The translations under genes and the position numbers were made by a program. DNA of 53,656 nucleotides, from positions 1-53,656 of the forward strand of contig DASZDK010000055.1 of NCBI GenBank assembly GCA_035942035.1, read 5' to 3'. The notes under the pieces were generated by a model that saw only the letters and a program-made list of their open reading frames with translations, was not told the origin of the DNA and did not search any database. Positions 1 through 7,711 of this stretch are shown in pieces (position 1 is the first letter of the stretch; each line of letters opens with the position of its first letter). Source of the DNA: JAHWJR01 sp035942035 (lineage in GTDB: Bacteria; Actinomycetota; Acidimicrobiia; Acidimicrobiales; CADCSY01).

Positions 1-460
1 GCCCGGTTCGGGTTCCTCCAGCTGGATGGGATCACCGGTGCCAAGGCTGGCGCCTTGAACTGGGCCATGCCCTACACCACCGCCATGCTCGTCGGCACGC
101 TCAGCGTGCGCTGGCTCGCCTACCGCCACCGCGTCAAAGCGACACTGCGGCAGGCGCTCGGTGGAGCCCTTGCCTATCTCGCCCCTCACCCACGTCATCA
201 CCGTCGCCAGCCTCACCGCGCTGGTGCGTCGGGGCGTGCGCTGGCGGCGTACCAACAAGAGCAAGTCCCGGTCGCAGGGCTGGGCCGCCCTCCAGAGCGT
301 GCGTGCCGAGCTGCTCTTGGGCCTTGGTTGTCTGGGCACCTCGGCGGTCATGCTGGTGCTTGCCGGAGGCGGTGGAATGGCCACCCTGCTCGCAATCGGA
401 CTGGCGGTGCTGGGTGTGACGTACTTGGCTGCCCCCATCGTGGTCGGCATCTCCGAATAG
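1..460 (+). pseudogene. C-terminal part of a GT2-like membrane glycosyltransferase, apparently frameshifted
   Basis: Frame 1 is open from the window edge and reads sensibly (AGALNWAMPYTTAML, then VRWLAYRHRVKATLRQALGG) up to about base 180, after which it turns into Arg/His/Pro-rich shadow sequence. From about base 185 frame 2 takes over with LTHVITVASLTALVRR, WRRTNK, and two hydrophobic stretches (about 310-360 and 375-455), stopping at 458-460. The joined pattern (membrane segment, basic loop with a WRRTNK-like motif, two more membrane segments) resembles the tail of processive family 2 glycosyltransferases; that assignment is from memory of the family and is tentative. Either a real one-base frameshift, a sequencing error, or a separate 99-aa membrane protein starting with GTG at 161. 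Bases 461-609 hold no gene I can see. Confidence 0.35.
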
Positions 461-609
461 GAACTGCGGCGCCAAGTCGTCGAGTCGTGCGGCGACACCC
501 GGTACAGGTCTTGGCGTGCACAACGCCTCATCACCGGATCGACGCCGGATCCCGACCACGGCGAGATCCGGGACGGGGTCTGCCTCCGTCGAAGCCGGCG
601 CTGTCCAAC

Positions 610-1368
610 CTACGTCGGCGGCTCCGGCCCTGACGCCTGCTCCGCGATCCCGCGGGCGATGTCCCGAAGCTTCACGTTCATGCGCTGCGACGCAGCCTTG
701 AGCATGGCGAAGGCTTCCTCATCGCTCACGCCGGCCCGCGCCATGAGAATCCCCTTCGCCCGACCGATGACGTCTCTGTTCTCGGCCTTCTGCTCGAGAT
801 GGTCCTGACGGCGTGCAGCCGACATGGCGACCGAAGCGTGAACCGCGAACACTGACCCCAAGGCCACGTCGCTGTCGTCGAAAGCGTTCAGGGCGGTGGC
901 GTACATATTGAGCGCGCCCATGGTCTCCTCTTCGATGAACAGCCGGAATGACACGATGCTGGAGACGCCGGTCTCCTCGTGGACTCTCGTCGAGAACTGC
1001 GGCCAACGCTTCTCGTTCCTGAGGTCGTGGGTCTGGAAGACCTCGTGCTCCTTGATGGCATCGATGCAGGGCCCCTCGGCGAGCTCGGATTGGATCTCGT
1101 CGATCTTCTTGGGGACGTCGTTGCTCGCGGCGGGGGAAGTGATCTTTCGCTTCTCGACCAAGGAGATCCCGGCAAACTCGCACGCGTCGAGCGTGTCGAC
1201 GGCGAGGCTGACGACTTTGTCGAGTGCGCCCTGCACGCCGTGACGGTTCTCAGCGAGCGTGCGCGCAACTGCCGCGAACGTCTCTGCGACCTGAACGACA
1301 TCGCCGGAAGCATGGGCCACGTCGAAAATGATACGTCCCAAGGGTGCGCGGCGACCGGTGACAGTCAT
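610..1368 (-). CDS. GAF-ANTAR domain transcription antitermination regulator
   Basis: A 252-aa sensor/regulator. The N-terminal two thirds (about residues 30-175) form a GAF-like sensory domain (AGISLVEKR, GPCIDAI, SIVSFRLFIEEE, GALNMYA); the C-terminal part (about 188-243: VIGRAKGILMARAGVSDEEAF, LRDIARGI) is a classic ANTAR RNA-binding domain, which in this family binds paired hairpins in nascent mRNA and blocks termination. Soluble, no membrane segment. The open frame continues upstream to 1491, but those 41 residues look non-conserved and Arg/Pro-rich, so I chose the ATG at 1368; no strong ribosome site decides it. It stands alone between degraded genes; its RNA target and ligand cannot be told from the sequence. 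Confidence 0.85.
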   Translation of the reverse strand: MTVTGRRAPLGRIIFDVAHASGDVVQVAETFAAVARTLAENRHGVQGALDKVVSLAVDTLDACEFAGISLVEKRKITSPAASNDVPKKIDEIQSELAEGPCIDAIKEHEVFQTHDLRNEKRWPQFSTRVHEETGVSSIVSFRLFIEEETMGALNMYATALNAFDDSDVALGSVFAVHASVAMSAARRQDHLEQKAENRDVIGRAKGILMARAGVSDEEAFAMLKAASQRMNVKLRDIARGIAEQASGPEPPT

Positions 1369-1575
1369 GACCCAAACGCGTCGAATCGCGCCACCGCGAC
1401 GGTTGAGTCGCTTCGGGGCTGCCAGCCGGTCGGTGACGGCCATGATCCGGTGGTTGGGTAGGGGTTCCAGCGGCGAAATGGCCGGTGGCACCCCTCCTCG
1501 CCGCCCGTGGAAGCTCCCGAAGTCATTGCCGGCGAGTCGGTAGCAGCCCGAGCAGGAGGAAGTGGTCGTCTCGGA

Positions 1576-1953
1576 CTACGCCGGCAGACCGCGGCCGTCC
1601 GGGCCGTCGACGGCATTGACCAGGCACATGACCTCGACGGGGTAGAGGGCCCCGGCGGAGGGGAACGACCGGTTGCCGTCCGGCCCGCTGGCGAAGGCCG
1701 AGAGGAGGCTGCCGAGCTGGCGGGCGGAGAGGCGGCCGGGGCCGAAGGCACGAGAGCTGTGCCGGCGGGCGGTGATGCGGGCCAGCCGGTCCCTGGGCCT
1801 GGCCAGGCGCAGGTCGACCGACGGGTAGGTCAGCAGCCGGGGTCCGTCGTCCGCCGGAACCCCGGCATCGGTGAGGGCGCCGGCCAGCGTGTCGAGCTCA
1901 GCCCGCGGCCGGCGGTCTCGCCCAGCGTCGCTGTGGTACGGACGTAGAAGCAA
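1576..1953 (-). pseudogene. truncated SagB-type nitroreductase-like oxidoreductase
   Basis: Encodes about 125 aa that match only the first half of a SagB-type FMN-dependent dehydrogenase/nitroreductase: RRHSSRAFGPG with LSARQLGSLLSAF, then PSAGALYPVEVM, the stretch that normally contributes to FMN binding and the dimer interface. The frame stops at 1576 right after that, with no second half (no continuation in the other two frames for more than about 20 codons), so a normal domain of roughly 200 aa is cut short. Start is a TTG and uncertain. No cyclodehydratase or precursor peptide gene lies nearby, so a bacteriocin or thiazole role is not supported. Most likely a remnant; could be a short divergent paralogue. 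Confidence 0.5.
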
Positions 1954-1997
1954 CCGCGGGGACGAACGGCTCCGAACACGTGCCGGAGGTGGCTCCC

Positions 1998-2474
1998 ATG
2001 CAGACCTTCCTGCCCTATCCCGACTTCGAGGCGACCGCCCGAGTGCTCGATGACCGGCGTCTCGGCAAGCAGCGAGTGGAGACGCTGCAGGTCCTGCGCG
2101 CCCTTACCCGTCCGCAGTACGGGTGGAAGCACCATCCGGCGGTGCGGATGTGGGCCGGTCACGAGGAGGCGCTGGCGGCCTACGGCGCCGCCATCTGCGT
2201 CGAGTGGTGCCGGCGGGGGCACGCCGACACCTGCGCTGGCAAGATCCGGGACGAGGTCACCGACGTGGGCATCGAGGGCGTGCGACCGCAGCACGAGCTC
2301 GCCGCTATCGGCGGGCTTCCCTCATGGCTCGGCGATGAGCGGGTGCATCGCAGCCATCGCCTCTCGCTCCTGCGCAAGGACCCGGAGCACTACGGCCCCG
2401 AGTTCGGCGACGAGGTCGACGACGGCAGCGGCTACGTGTGGCCCGGTCGCCCGGAGGCGGACGAGGGGCAGTAG
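1998..2474 (+). CDS. MSMEG_6728-family protein (pyrimidine-dimer glycosylase-like fold)
   Basis: A 158-aa soluble protein with the hallmark start MQTFLPYPDFEATARVLD followed by RRLGKQRVETLQVLRAL, a WKHHPAVRMWAGHEEAL helix and CVEWCRRGHADTC. These are signatures of the actinobacterial MSMEG_6728 family, related in Pfam to small pyrimidine-dimer DNA glycosylase-like proteins; catalytic function is not proven. A good GGAGGT ribosome site (1985-1990) lies 7 nt before the ATG at 1998, so I prefer this to the ATG-like start 18 nt upstream. Divergent from the truncated SagB-like gene and followed by about 110 nt without a gene. Confidence 0.8.
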   Translation: MQTFLPYPDFEATARVLDDRRLGKQRVETLQVLRALTRPQYGWKHHPAVRMWAGHEEALAAYGAAICVEWCRRGHADTCAGKIRDEVTDVGIEGVRPQHELAAIGGLPSWLGDERVHRSHRLSLLRKDPEHYGPEFGDEVDDGSGYVWPGRPEADEGQ

Positions 2475-2585
2475 CGACGCTCCTCGTCCTGGCCGGTCGC
2501 CTGGCGGCGGGTGAGACTGGGCTCACGGTGGCGCAACTGAGGCTGCGAACGGCGCGCCCCGAGCACGCCGGTCCGGCAGTCCTCC

Positions 2586-3449
2586 CTACGGGAGTGGCAC
2601 GTGCTGGCCGAGGAACCGGCGGGCCGATTCGGTGTCCACTCGATAGGTCACGTTGGTGGCCTTGCAGTAGGTGTCGCCGGTGGAGGTCAGGCCGGCGATC
2701 ACGAGCGTCTCGTGGTCGCCGCCGCCCAGGAAGTTGGGACCACCCGAGTCACCGTTGCACGTTCCGCCATCGTCGAGCGCCGCGTTCTGGGAGAGGTGGA
2801 GCTGGTTCGGCGCCAGGGCGTTGAACGAGCCCACCGAGTAGTGGCGAATTTGGCCTCGGACCCGGGTCTGACCGCCGGGCTCGGTGGTGTAGCCGAGGAA
2901 CCCGTACCCCACCGACGTGAACTGGGTGGACTGGTTGAGCGAACCGTCGGCCTTCATCCGATCGAGCAGGCCCGCCTCGGGGAGTTTGGGTAGGGCCGAG
3001 GGGTCGACGCCGGGCACGGGCTCGTGGAGCACGATCACAGCGACGTCGTTGTGAAACTGCTGGGCGGGGTCGTACGCCGGGTGGGCATAGAACGTGCCCT
3101 GGTACCGCGGAGAATTCTCGGGGTCGAAGACCTCGTCGAAGGTCACGCTGCGGGTGCTGCCGTGACGGCCACAGTGTGCCGCCGTGAGGAAGACAGTGGT
3201 GGAGATGAGGGAGCCGGTGCAGTTCACGATGGTCTCGTTGCGAGGGGCGTAGTAGAGGACCGTCCCGCCGACGTAGGGATGACGCTCCCCGTCGCGCTGG
3301 CCGCCGGTGATGGCGCCGCTGGGCGTGGCGACGAGGCCGAGCGCAATCGCTGTACAGGCGACGACGGTCAACAGCCGCCGTCTGACACGGGCTCCCACTC
3401 CCGGGCGGGGGACACGAACCGGTCTACCCGTGGTCGCCGAAACGATCAT
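2586..3449 (-). CDS. secreted trypsin-like serine protease
   Basis: A 287-aa S1-family protease. Residues 1-45 are a signal peptide (basic RRRLLT start, hydrophobic VACTAIALGLVA, cleavage probably near PSGA-ITGG). ITGG at the mature N terminus resembles the IVGG that inserts into the active site. The triad is visible: His in TAAHC, Asp in NDVAVIVL, Ser in CNGDSGGP; paired cysteines (around TAAHC, GTCNGDSG, DTYCK) suggest disulfides. The ATG at 3449 is preceded by GAGGAGG. An upstream extension of the frame to 4061 is only the shadow of the next gene. Probably exported and active outside the cell; substrate unknown. A DosR-like palindrome lies upstream. Confidence 0.9.
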   Translation of the reverse strand: MIVSATTGRPVRVPRPGVGARVRRRLLTVVACTAIALGLVATPSGAITGGQRDGERHPYVGGTVLYYAPRNETIVNCTGSLISTTVFLTAAHCGRHGSTRSVTFDEVFDPENSPRYQGTFYAHPAYDPAQQFHNDVAVIVLHEPVPGVDPSALPKLPEAGLLDRMKADGSLNQSTQFTSVGYGFLGYTTEPGGQTRVRGQIRHYSVGSFNALAPNQLHLSQNAALDDGGTCNGDSGGPNFLGGGDHETLVIAGLTSTGDTYCKATNVTYRVDTESARRFLGQHVPLP

Positions 3450-3512
3450 GATCTCCTCCTCGGTCCAGAACCTCTTTTGGAGGACGGTAAAGAACGCATT
3501 GTCCCGTTGACC

Positions 3513-3528
3513 AGGGACAAATGTCCCT
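3513..3528 (-). promoter_or_regulatory. DosR/NarL-like palindrome upstream of the protease
   Basis: AGGGACA-AA-TGTCCCT is a perfect 7-bp-arm palindrome. Its core GGGAC-n4-GTCCC matches the actinobacterial DosR (DevR) box core GGGACTwwAGTCCC except for two swapped A/T positions. A candidate -10 (TACCGT, minus strand, 3489-3484) would put its centre near -43, a usual activator position. A third half-site TTGTCCC (3499-3505) can pair with the same GGGACAA arm (3514-3520), giving overlapping repeats. Confidence 0.45.
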
Positions 3529-3609
3529 ATCTCGCTAAATGGAACCGGACAGCGATAGCAGACTCGTTCACACCTGTGCGAGCGCAAAGGTATTCCGGAG
3601 CCCAGGGGC

Positions 3610-4512
3610 TCATCCGTCGGCAGCGACCAGGCGCCCGGCCAGGTGGTCGATGAAGGTCTGCCGGTCCCTCCAACTGGTGGCGAGGCGAAGGGTGGCTCCG
3701 GCGTGGGAAGGGCGCATGGTCCCGTCGTCGTCGATCGAGAGACGGACCGGCTGGATGTCGACGAGGGACTCGTCGTAGGCCAGGTGCACGGCGACGGTGT
3801 CGTACAGCGGCGTTGTAGCCCGGTCGTACAGCTCGGGTAGTCCGACAGCGTCGAGCCAGGTCCGGTGCTGGGCCAGGACCGCAGCCAGCAGGCGATCGTG
3901 GTGGGCGCCGGCAAGGACCCGGCGGTAGCCCTCGCCGCGCAAGACGGCGGAGCCACACGTGTCGAGCGGGGTGAGGGTGCACTGCCACGGCGCGGCGAAG
4001 ACCTGCCGGGCGGCGTCGACGTCGGTGGCGACGTTGTACTCCGGCACGGGTCCCGGTTCACCTCGATAACCGACCCGCAGCGAGCCGTGCATTCCCACCA
4101 GCCGAGCCCGGTGGGCGATCTCTGGTCGGCGGTGGAGGGCGGCGGCCACGGTGGTCAGAGGCCCCAGGGCGATGACCGTCACCTCAGTGGTCGCCGACTC
4201 GATGGCCTCCACCATGGCGGTCACACCGTCGTGAACGCCGCCCGGGTAGCCATCGAGGGCTTTGGAGCCGGCCACGCCCCGCAATGGCTGATCCAGGTCG
4301 CCGCCTCCCGGCGATCCCAGCCCGATGGGGACGTCCTGGCGCCCGCCGGCGACCAGCAGGTCGGCGACGAGGACGGCCCGGTCGACCGGGTCGCCGGTCG
4401 AGGTGGTGACCAAGCGCAGGTCAAGCTCCGGACACCGGAGGGCGAAGGCAAGGGCCCAGGTGTCGTCGATGTCGGTGCCGATGTCGGTGTCGATGATGAC
4501 GATCTGGGCCAC
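3610..4512 (-). CDS. nucleoside hydrolase (inosine-uridine preferring family)
   Basis: 300 aa. Cleaves the N-glycosidic bond of ribonucleosides to give base and ribose; cytoplasmic salvage enzyme. The N terminus carries the Ca2+-binding cluster D8-T-D10-I-G-T-D14-I-D16-D17 that defines the family; PEYNVATDVDAA (about 158-170) corresponds to the E-x-N-x3-D ribose/metal motif and YDTVAVHL (about 246-253) supplies the final metal Asp (family usually has HD here). Full family length. Lies 10 nt downstream of the ribokinase gene on the same strand, so the ribose released can be phosphorylated by its neighbour. A short GAGCCC/GGGCTC repeat overlaps the stop. Exact nucleoside preference cannot be read. 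Confidence 0.9.
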   Translation of the reverse strand: MAQIVIIDTDIGTDIDDTWALAFALRCPELDLRLVTTSTGDPVDRAVLVADLLVAGGRQDVPIGLGSPGGGDLDQPLRGVAGSKALDGYPGGVHDGVTAMVEAIESATTEVTVIALGPLTTVAAALHRRPEIAHRARLVGMHGSLRVGYRGEPGPVPEYNVATDVDAARQVFAAPWQCTLTPLDTCGSAVLRGEGYRRVLAGAHHDRLLAAVLAQHRTWLDAVGLPELYDRATTPLYDTVAVHLAYDESLVDIQPVRLSIDDDGTMRPSHAGATLRLATSWRDRQTFIDHLAGRLVAADG

Positions 4513-4522
4513 GGGTGGCCGC

Positions 4523-5401
4523 CTACTCCCCGGCCGCCAGAGCGGCGGCGACCTCGTCCTCGAAGGGCATGGCCGATGCCGCCCCTGTTCGCTCGACCAG
4601 CAGGGAGGCGGCCACGCCCGCGGCCCGGGCCGAATCGATAAGCGACCTGCCGGTGGCCAAGCCGGCCACCATCACGCCGAGGAAGCAGTCGCCGGCGCCG
4701 GTGGTGTCGACCGGGCGAGCCGGCCGGGCGGCGACGGTGTGCACCTTGCCGTCGGAGTGGACCTCCGCTCCCCGCTCGCCAAGGGTGATGACCACGGCCC
4801 GCCCCGGTCGCGGCCGGACGTCGAGTGCCCGGGCCTCGACCTCGTTCACCACCACCACGTCGGCCGCCTGGACCAGGGCCGCCGCCCCGTCGCCGACCGG
4901 CGAGGGGTTGAGCACCGACGTCGCCCCGACCCGGCGGGCGGCGGCGAAGGCCGCGGCGACGGCATCGTGGGGCACCTCGAGCTGAGCCACCACCACGCCG
5001 CCGGCGCCCACCTCCTCGACCGCCGCCGCCGCGTGCTCCCCGGTGAGCTTGCCGTTGGCTCCGGGGACCACCACGATGGTGTTCGTCCCGTCGGCGTCGA
5101 CGGTGACCACGGCCGTCCCCATGGAGGCGTCGACTTCCTTCAGCCACGAGCGGTCGACAGCGGTGCCCTCCAGGAACGACAGCACCTCCTCACCCCACCC
5201 GTCGCAACCCACGCAGGCCACCAGCACGGCGGAGGCACCGGCACGCGAGGCGGCCACCGCCTGGTTGAGCCCCTTTCCCCCGGGAAGGATCTCGATCGAC
5301 CGGCCCGGCACCGTCTCACCGGGCTGAGGGAGGGCGGACGCCGACACCACCACGTCGGCGTTGACCGAGCCGACCACCACGACTCGCCCCGGACCGGTCA
5401 C
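4523..5401 (-). CDS. rbsK: ribokinase (PfkB family)
   Basis: 292 aa. Phosphorylates ribose to ribose-5-phosphate. N-terminal GSVNADVVV, substrate motif GGKGLNQAVAASRAGA (about 41-56), NPSP (about 164) and the PfkB signature DTTGAGDCFLGVMVAG with the catalytic Asp at about 238 are all present. GTG start overlaps the stop of the upstream 89-aa gene (GTGA), implying translational coupling, and the gene is followed 10 nt later by nucleoside hydrolase: a compact ribonucleoside catabolism pair. Other PfkB sugar/nucleoside kinases are possible, but the GGKGxNQA motif and context favour ribokinase. Confidence 0.88.
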   Translation of the reverse strand: MTGPGRVVVVGSVNADVVVSASALPQPGETVPGRSIEILPGGKGLNQAVAASRAGASAVLVACVGCDGWGEEVLSFLEGTAVDRSWLKEVDASMGTAVVTVDADGTNTIVVVPGANGKLTGEHAAAAVEEVGAGGVVVAQLEVPHDAVAAAFAAARRVGATSVLNPSPVGDGAAALVQAADVVVVNEVEARALDVRPRPGRAVVITLGERGAEVHSDGKVHTVAARPARPVDTTGAGDCFLGVMVAGLATGRSLIDSARAAGVAASLLVERTGAASAMPFEDEVAAALAAGE

Positions 5402-5667
5402 CGCTCACCCAGCAGGGCGTCGACCACCGCTACCGGGTCACGCTGCTCCAACCGGCGGGCCAGCCAGGCCAGCGGGCGCAGGCCCGATGCGAAGGTGGAG
5501 GCGAACCGGTCCATGCCCGGACCGTCGGCGAGCTCCGAGCGGGCAATGGCATGGGCGGGCCGGCCGGTGACCCGGGCGTACAGCGCCGAGAAGGAACCGG
5601 AGGCGTCGCTGGCATCCCGGGCGATCCGGCGCAGGTCGGCGGCGGCCTCCCCAATCGAACCGCTCAT
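5398..5667 (-). CDS. hypothetical protein in the nucleoside salvage operon
   Basis: 89 aa, soluble, Ala/Arg-rich and mostly helical in appearance (IGEAAADLRRIARDA, ALYARVTGRPAHAIARSEL, FASGLRPLAWLARRLEQRD). No motif I recognise. I took the ATG at 5667; the frame runs to 5727 but the extra 20 residues look like shadow. Its stop overlaps the GTG of ribokinase, so the two are probably co-translated. A small partner or regulator of the kinase/hydrolase pair is possible, but this is only inferred from position. Confidence 0.65.
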   Translation of the reverse strand: MSGSIGEAAADLRRIARDASDASGSFSALYARVTGRPAHAIARSELADGPGMDRFASTFASGLRPLAWLARRLEQRDPVAVVDALLGER

Positions 5668-5756
5668 AAGGCCACCTGGTCGAAGGGCGCTGGCCGGACG
5701 CCACCGGCGTCGGTTCCCATGCGCCACACGCTACGAGCCCGGCGCCACCCGGGTCA

Positions 5757-6458
5757 TCAGGACCGCAGCAGCTTCACCACCGCCTCCACGTCGGACAGGT
5801 CGTCGAACACCGCGTCGGCGCCGAGGCCGTACAGGGCGTCCCGGGTGGTGTGCCCCGTGGCCACCAGCGCGCAGCGGGCGCCCCCGGCCCGGGCACACTC
5901 GAGGTCACGCGGTGTGTCACCCACCACCCACACGTCCTCGGGCGAGAGGGTCCAACCCCGCCGCTCGGCCGCTCGGCGAAGGGCCACCGGCACCAGCGCC
6001 CGCCGGTCGGGATCGTCACTGCCGTAAGCGCCGATCTCCAGATCGAGCCAGCGGTCGAGGCCCAGCGCGGCGAGCTTGGTGCCAGCGTTGACCGCGGTGT
6101 TGCCGGTGAGCACCGACTGCGCCACGCCGGCGTCGTGGTCGAGGATGGCCAGGATCTCGGCCACGCCGGGCATCACCCGGCCACGGGCCCGGATCAGCTC
6201 GACGGCGCCGGACAGCTCCGTCTGGAGCCGGTCGACCACGACGGGAAGGTGGCGAGAGCAATCGTCGGCCTCCAACCCCATCCCGGCGAGGATCTCCAGG
6301 GCGATCTGCGGGTCGGTCTTGCCGCTCATCGAGATGCCGTGTTCGCCGGGATGGCGGCCGACGGCATGTTCGACGGCCAGGGAAAAGATGTCGCTGGCGA
6401 CCCGTCCGGCCCGCACCAGCGTCCCGTCGACGTCCCACAGCACGAGGCGGCTGGGCAT
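5757..6458 (-). CDS. HAD-family hydrolase (phosphatase)
   Basis: 233 aa haloacid-dehalogenase superfamily phosphatase, probably cytoplasmic. Motif I is LVLWDVDGTLVRAG with nucleophile D9 and acid D11; motif II is SVLTGNT; motif IV is WVVGDTPRDLECARAGG. The helical cap between motif I and II (KTDPQIALEILAGMGLE) is of the phosphoglycolate phosphatase-like type. The ATG at 6458 starts directly before the motif; the frame extends to 6533 without conserved residues. Sits about 90 nt upstream of the nucleoside salvage genes on the same strand, so a sugar- or nucleotide-phosphate substrate is likely but not shown. Confidence 0.85.
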   Translation of the reverse strand: MPSRLVLWDVDGTLVRAGRVASDIFSLAVEHAVGRHPGEHGISMSGKTDPQIALEILAGMGLEADDCSRHLPVVVDRLQTELSGAVELIRARGRVMPGVAEILAILDHDAGVAQSVLTGNTAVNAGTKLAALGLDRWLDLEIGAYGSDDPDRRALVPVALRRAAERRGWTLSPEDVWVVGDTPRDLECARAGGARCALVATGHTTRDALYGLGADAVFDDLSDVEAVVKLLRS

Positions 6459-6607
6459 GACGACCGACGGTAGTCCGCCACGAACGCGGCGCAGAAAGGA
6501 ACATTTCTCCTCGCCGGGCGCGGGAATGCCCATTCCCGAGTGGCGGCGATGACGCTGGGTGGTGGCTCCAGTTGGCTCCGGCGGGTTTTCTTCTCTAGCG
6601 TTCGAGC

Positions 6608-6793
6608 GTGCCGAAGCAAAAGCGTTCTTTCACCGTCGAGATCGAGGCCAAGCTCAGCGTGCTCGCATTCGACGAGGCGTCCGCCCGAAAGAAGGTCGAG
6701 AAGGCGCTGGCCAAGGGCCGTCAGCTGGGGCCGGACGTGGCCACCACCGCCGAGGTGTGGACCTACACGGTCGCGGACGACAACGCATCGTAG
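6608..6793 (+). CDS. small conserved-looking protein of unknown function
   Basis: 61 aa, GTG start: basic N terminus (MPKQKRSFTVEIEAKLSVL) then a charged helix (DEASARKKVEKALAKGRQLG) and a short strand-like end (AEVWTYTVADDNAS). The alternating strand-helix-strand look and charged codon choice differ from the Arg/Pro-rich shadow frames, so I consider it real. No Shine-Dalgarno site is visible, compatible with a leaderless message. Function unknown; 60 nt upstream of the hemD-like gene. Confidence 0.55.
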   Translation: MPKQKRSFTVEIEAKLSVLAFDEASARKKVEKALAKGRQLGPDVATTAEVWTYTVADDNAS

Positions 6794-6853
6794 GCCGGTC
6801 GGGCACCGGCCGCGGCCGGGACAACGGCCGGCCACCGCGAAGCGAATGCAAGG

Positions 6854-7693
6854 ATGGCTGACGTGGAAAGCGGTCCGCTGGAAGGCCTGACCGTCGGCAT
6901 CACCGCCGAGCGTCGCGCCGAGGAGCAAGCTCGGCTGTTCCACACCCGCGGCGCCGACACCCTCCACGGCCCCACCATGAGCATCTCCTCGCTTGCCGAC
7001 GACGAGTCGCTCCGTGCCCTGACCGAAGACGTCATCCGCCGGCCCCCGGCCTTCCTCGTCTCCTCCACCGGTTTCGGGATGCGGACGTGGTTCGACGCCG
7101 CCGAGCGCTGGGGGCTGCGGGCGCCCCTGCTCGAGGCGCTGGCCAGCGCCCGGGTGGCCAACCGGGGCGCCAAGGTGGCGTCGGTCAACACCGCCGGCGG
7201 CCTGGCCCAATGGTGGCGGGCACCCAATGAGCGGTTCGAGGAGTTGGTGGCCCGGGTGCTGGCCGAGCCCGTCGAGGGCGCCCGCGTGGTGCTCCAGCTG
7301 CACGGAGCGGCCCTGCCCGACGCTGTGGCCGCGCTGGAAGCGGCGAATGCGGAGGTGCTCGTGGCCGACGCCTATCGGGCCAGCCTGCCTCCCGACCCCA
7401 CCCCGGCGATGGCCCTGCTCGACGCCACCTGCGCCCGCCGGCTGGCGGCGGTCACCTTCACCACCGCGCCGGCGCTGCACAACCTGTTCCTCCTCGGCCG
7501 GCGTGCCGGCCGCGCCGACGAGCTCCGGCGAGCGTTCAACCACGGGGTCGTCGCCGCCTGCGTGGGTCCGGTGTGCGCCGACGGAGCGCGCGAGGAGGGC
7601 ATTACCGACCCGTTGGTGCCGAAACGAGCCCGGCTGGTCCCCATGGTCCAGGCACTCACCGATCACCTGGGCGCCAGCACGCCGCCCGAATGA
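6854..7693 (+). CDS. hemD: uroporphyrinogen-III synthase family protein
   Basis: 279 aa, two similar alpha/beta domains typical of HemD: TVGITAERRAEEQARLF at the N terminus, VSSTGFGMRTWFDAAERWG (about 70-88), and in the second half the LQLHGAALPDAVAALEA segment and TFTTAPALHNLFLL, equivalent to the TSPSAV region of the family. The enzyme closes hydroxymethylbilane to uroporphyrinogen III in heme/B12 synthesis. The family has very low conservation and no strictly invariant catalytic residue, and no other hem gene is nearby, so a HemD-like paralogue with another role cannot be excluded. Start ATG chosen; a GTG nine bases later is also possible. Confidence 0.72.
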   Translation: MADVESGPLEGLTVGITAERRAEEQARLFHTRGADTLHGPTMSISSLADDESLRALTEDVIRRPPAFLVSSTGFGMRTWFDAAERWGLRAPLLEALASARVANRGAKVASVNTAGGLAQWWRAPNERFEELVARVLAEPVEGARVVLQLHGAALPDAVAALEAANAEVLVADAYRASLPPDPTPAMALLDATCARRLAAVTFTTAPALHNLFLLGRRAGRADELRRAFNHGVVAACVGPVCADGAREEGITDPLVPKRARLVPMVQALTDHLGASTPPE

Positions 7694-7711
7694 CGTGCGG
7701 TTCGCCGCCGC

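Noticed and set aside
3450..4061. Long N-terminal extension of the serine protease frame (total 491 aa)
   Set aside because: Arg/Pro/Ser-rich shadow of the nucleoside hydrolase; the true start at 3449 has a strong ribosome site and signal peptide.
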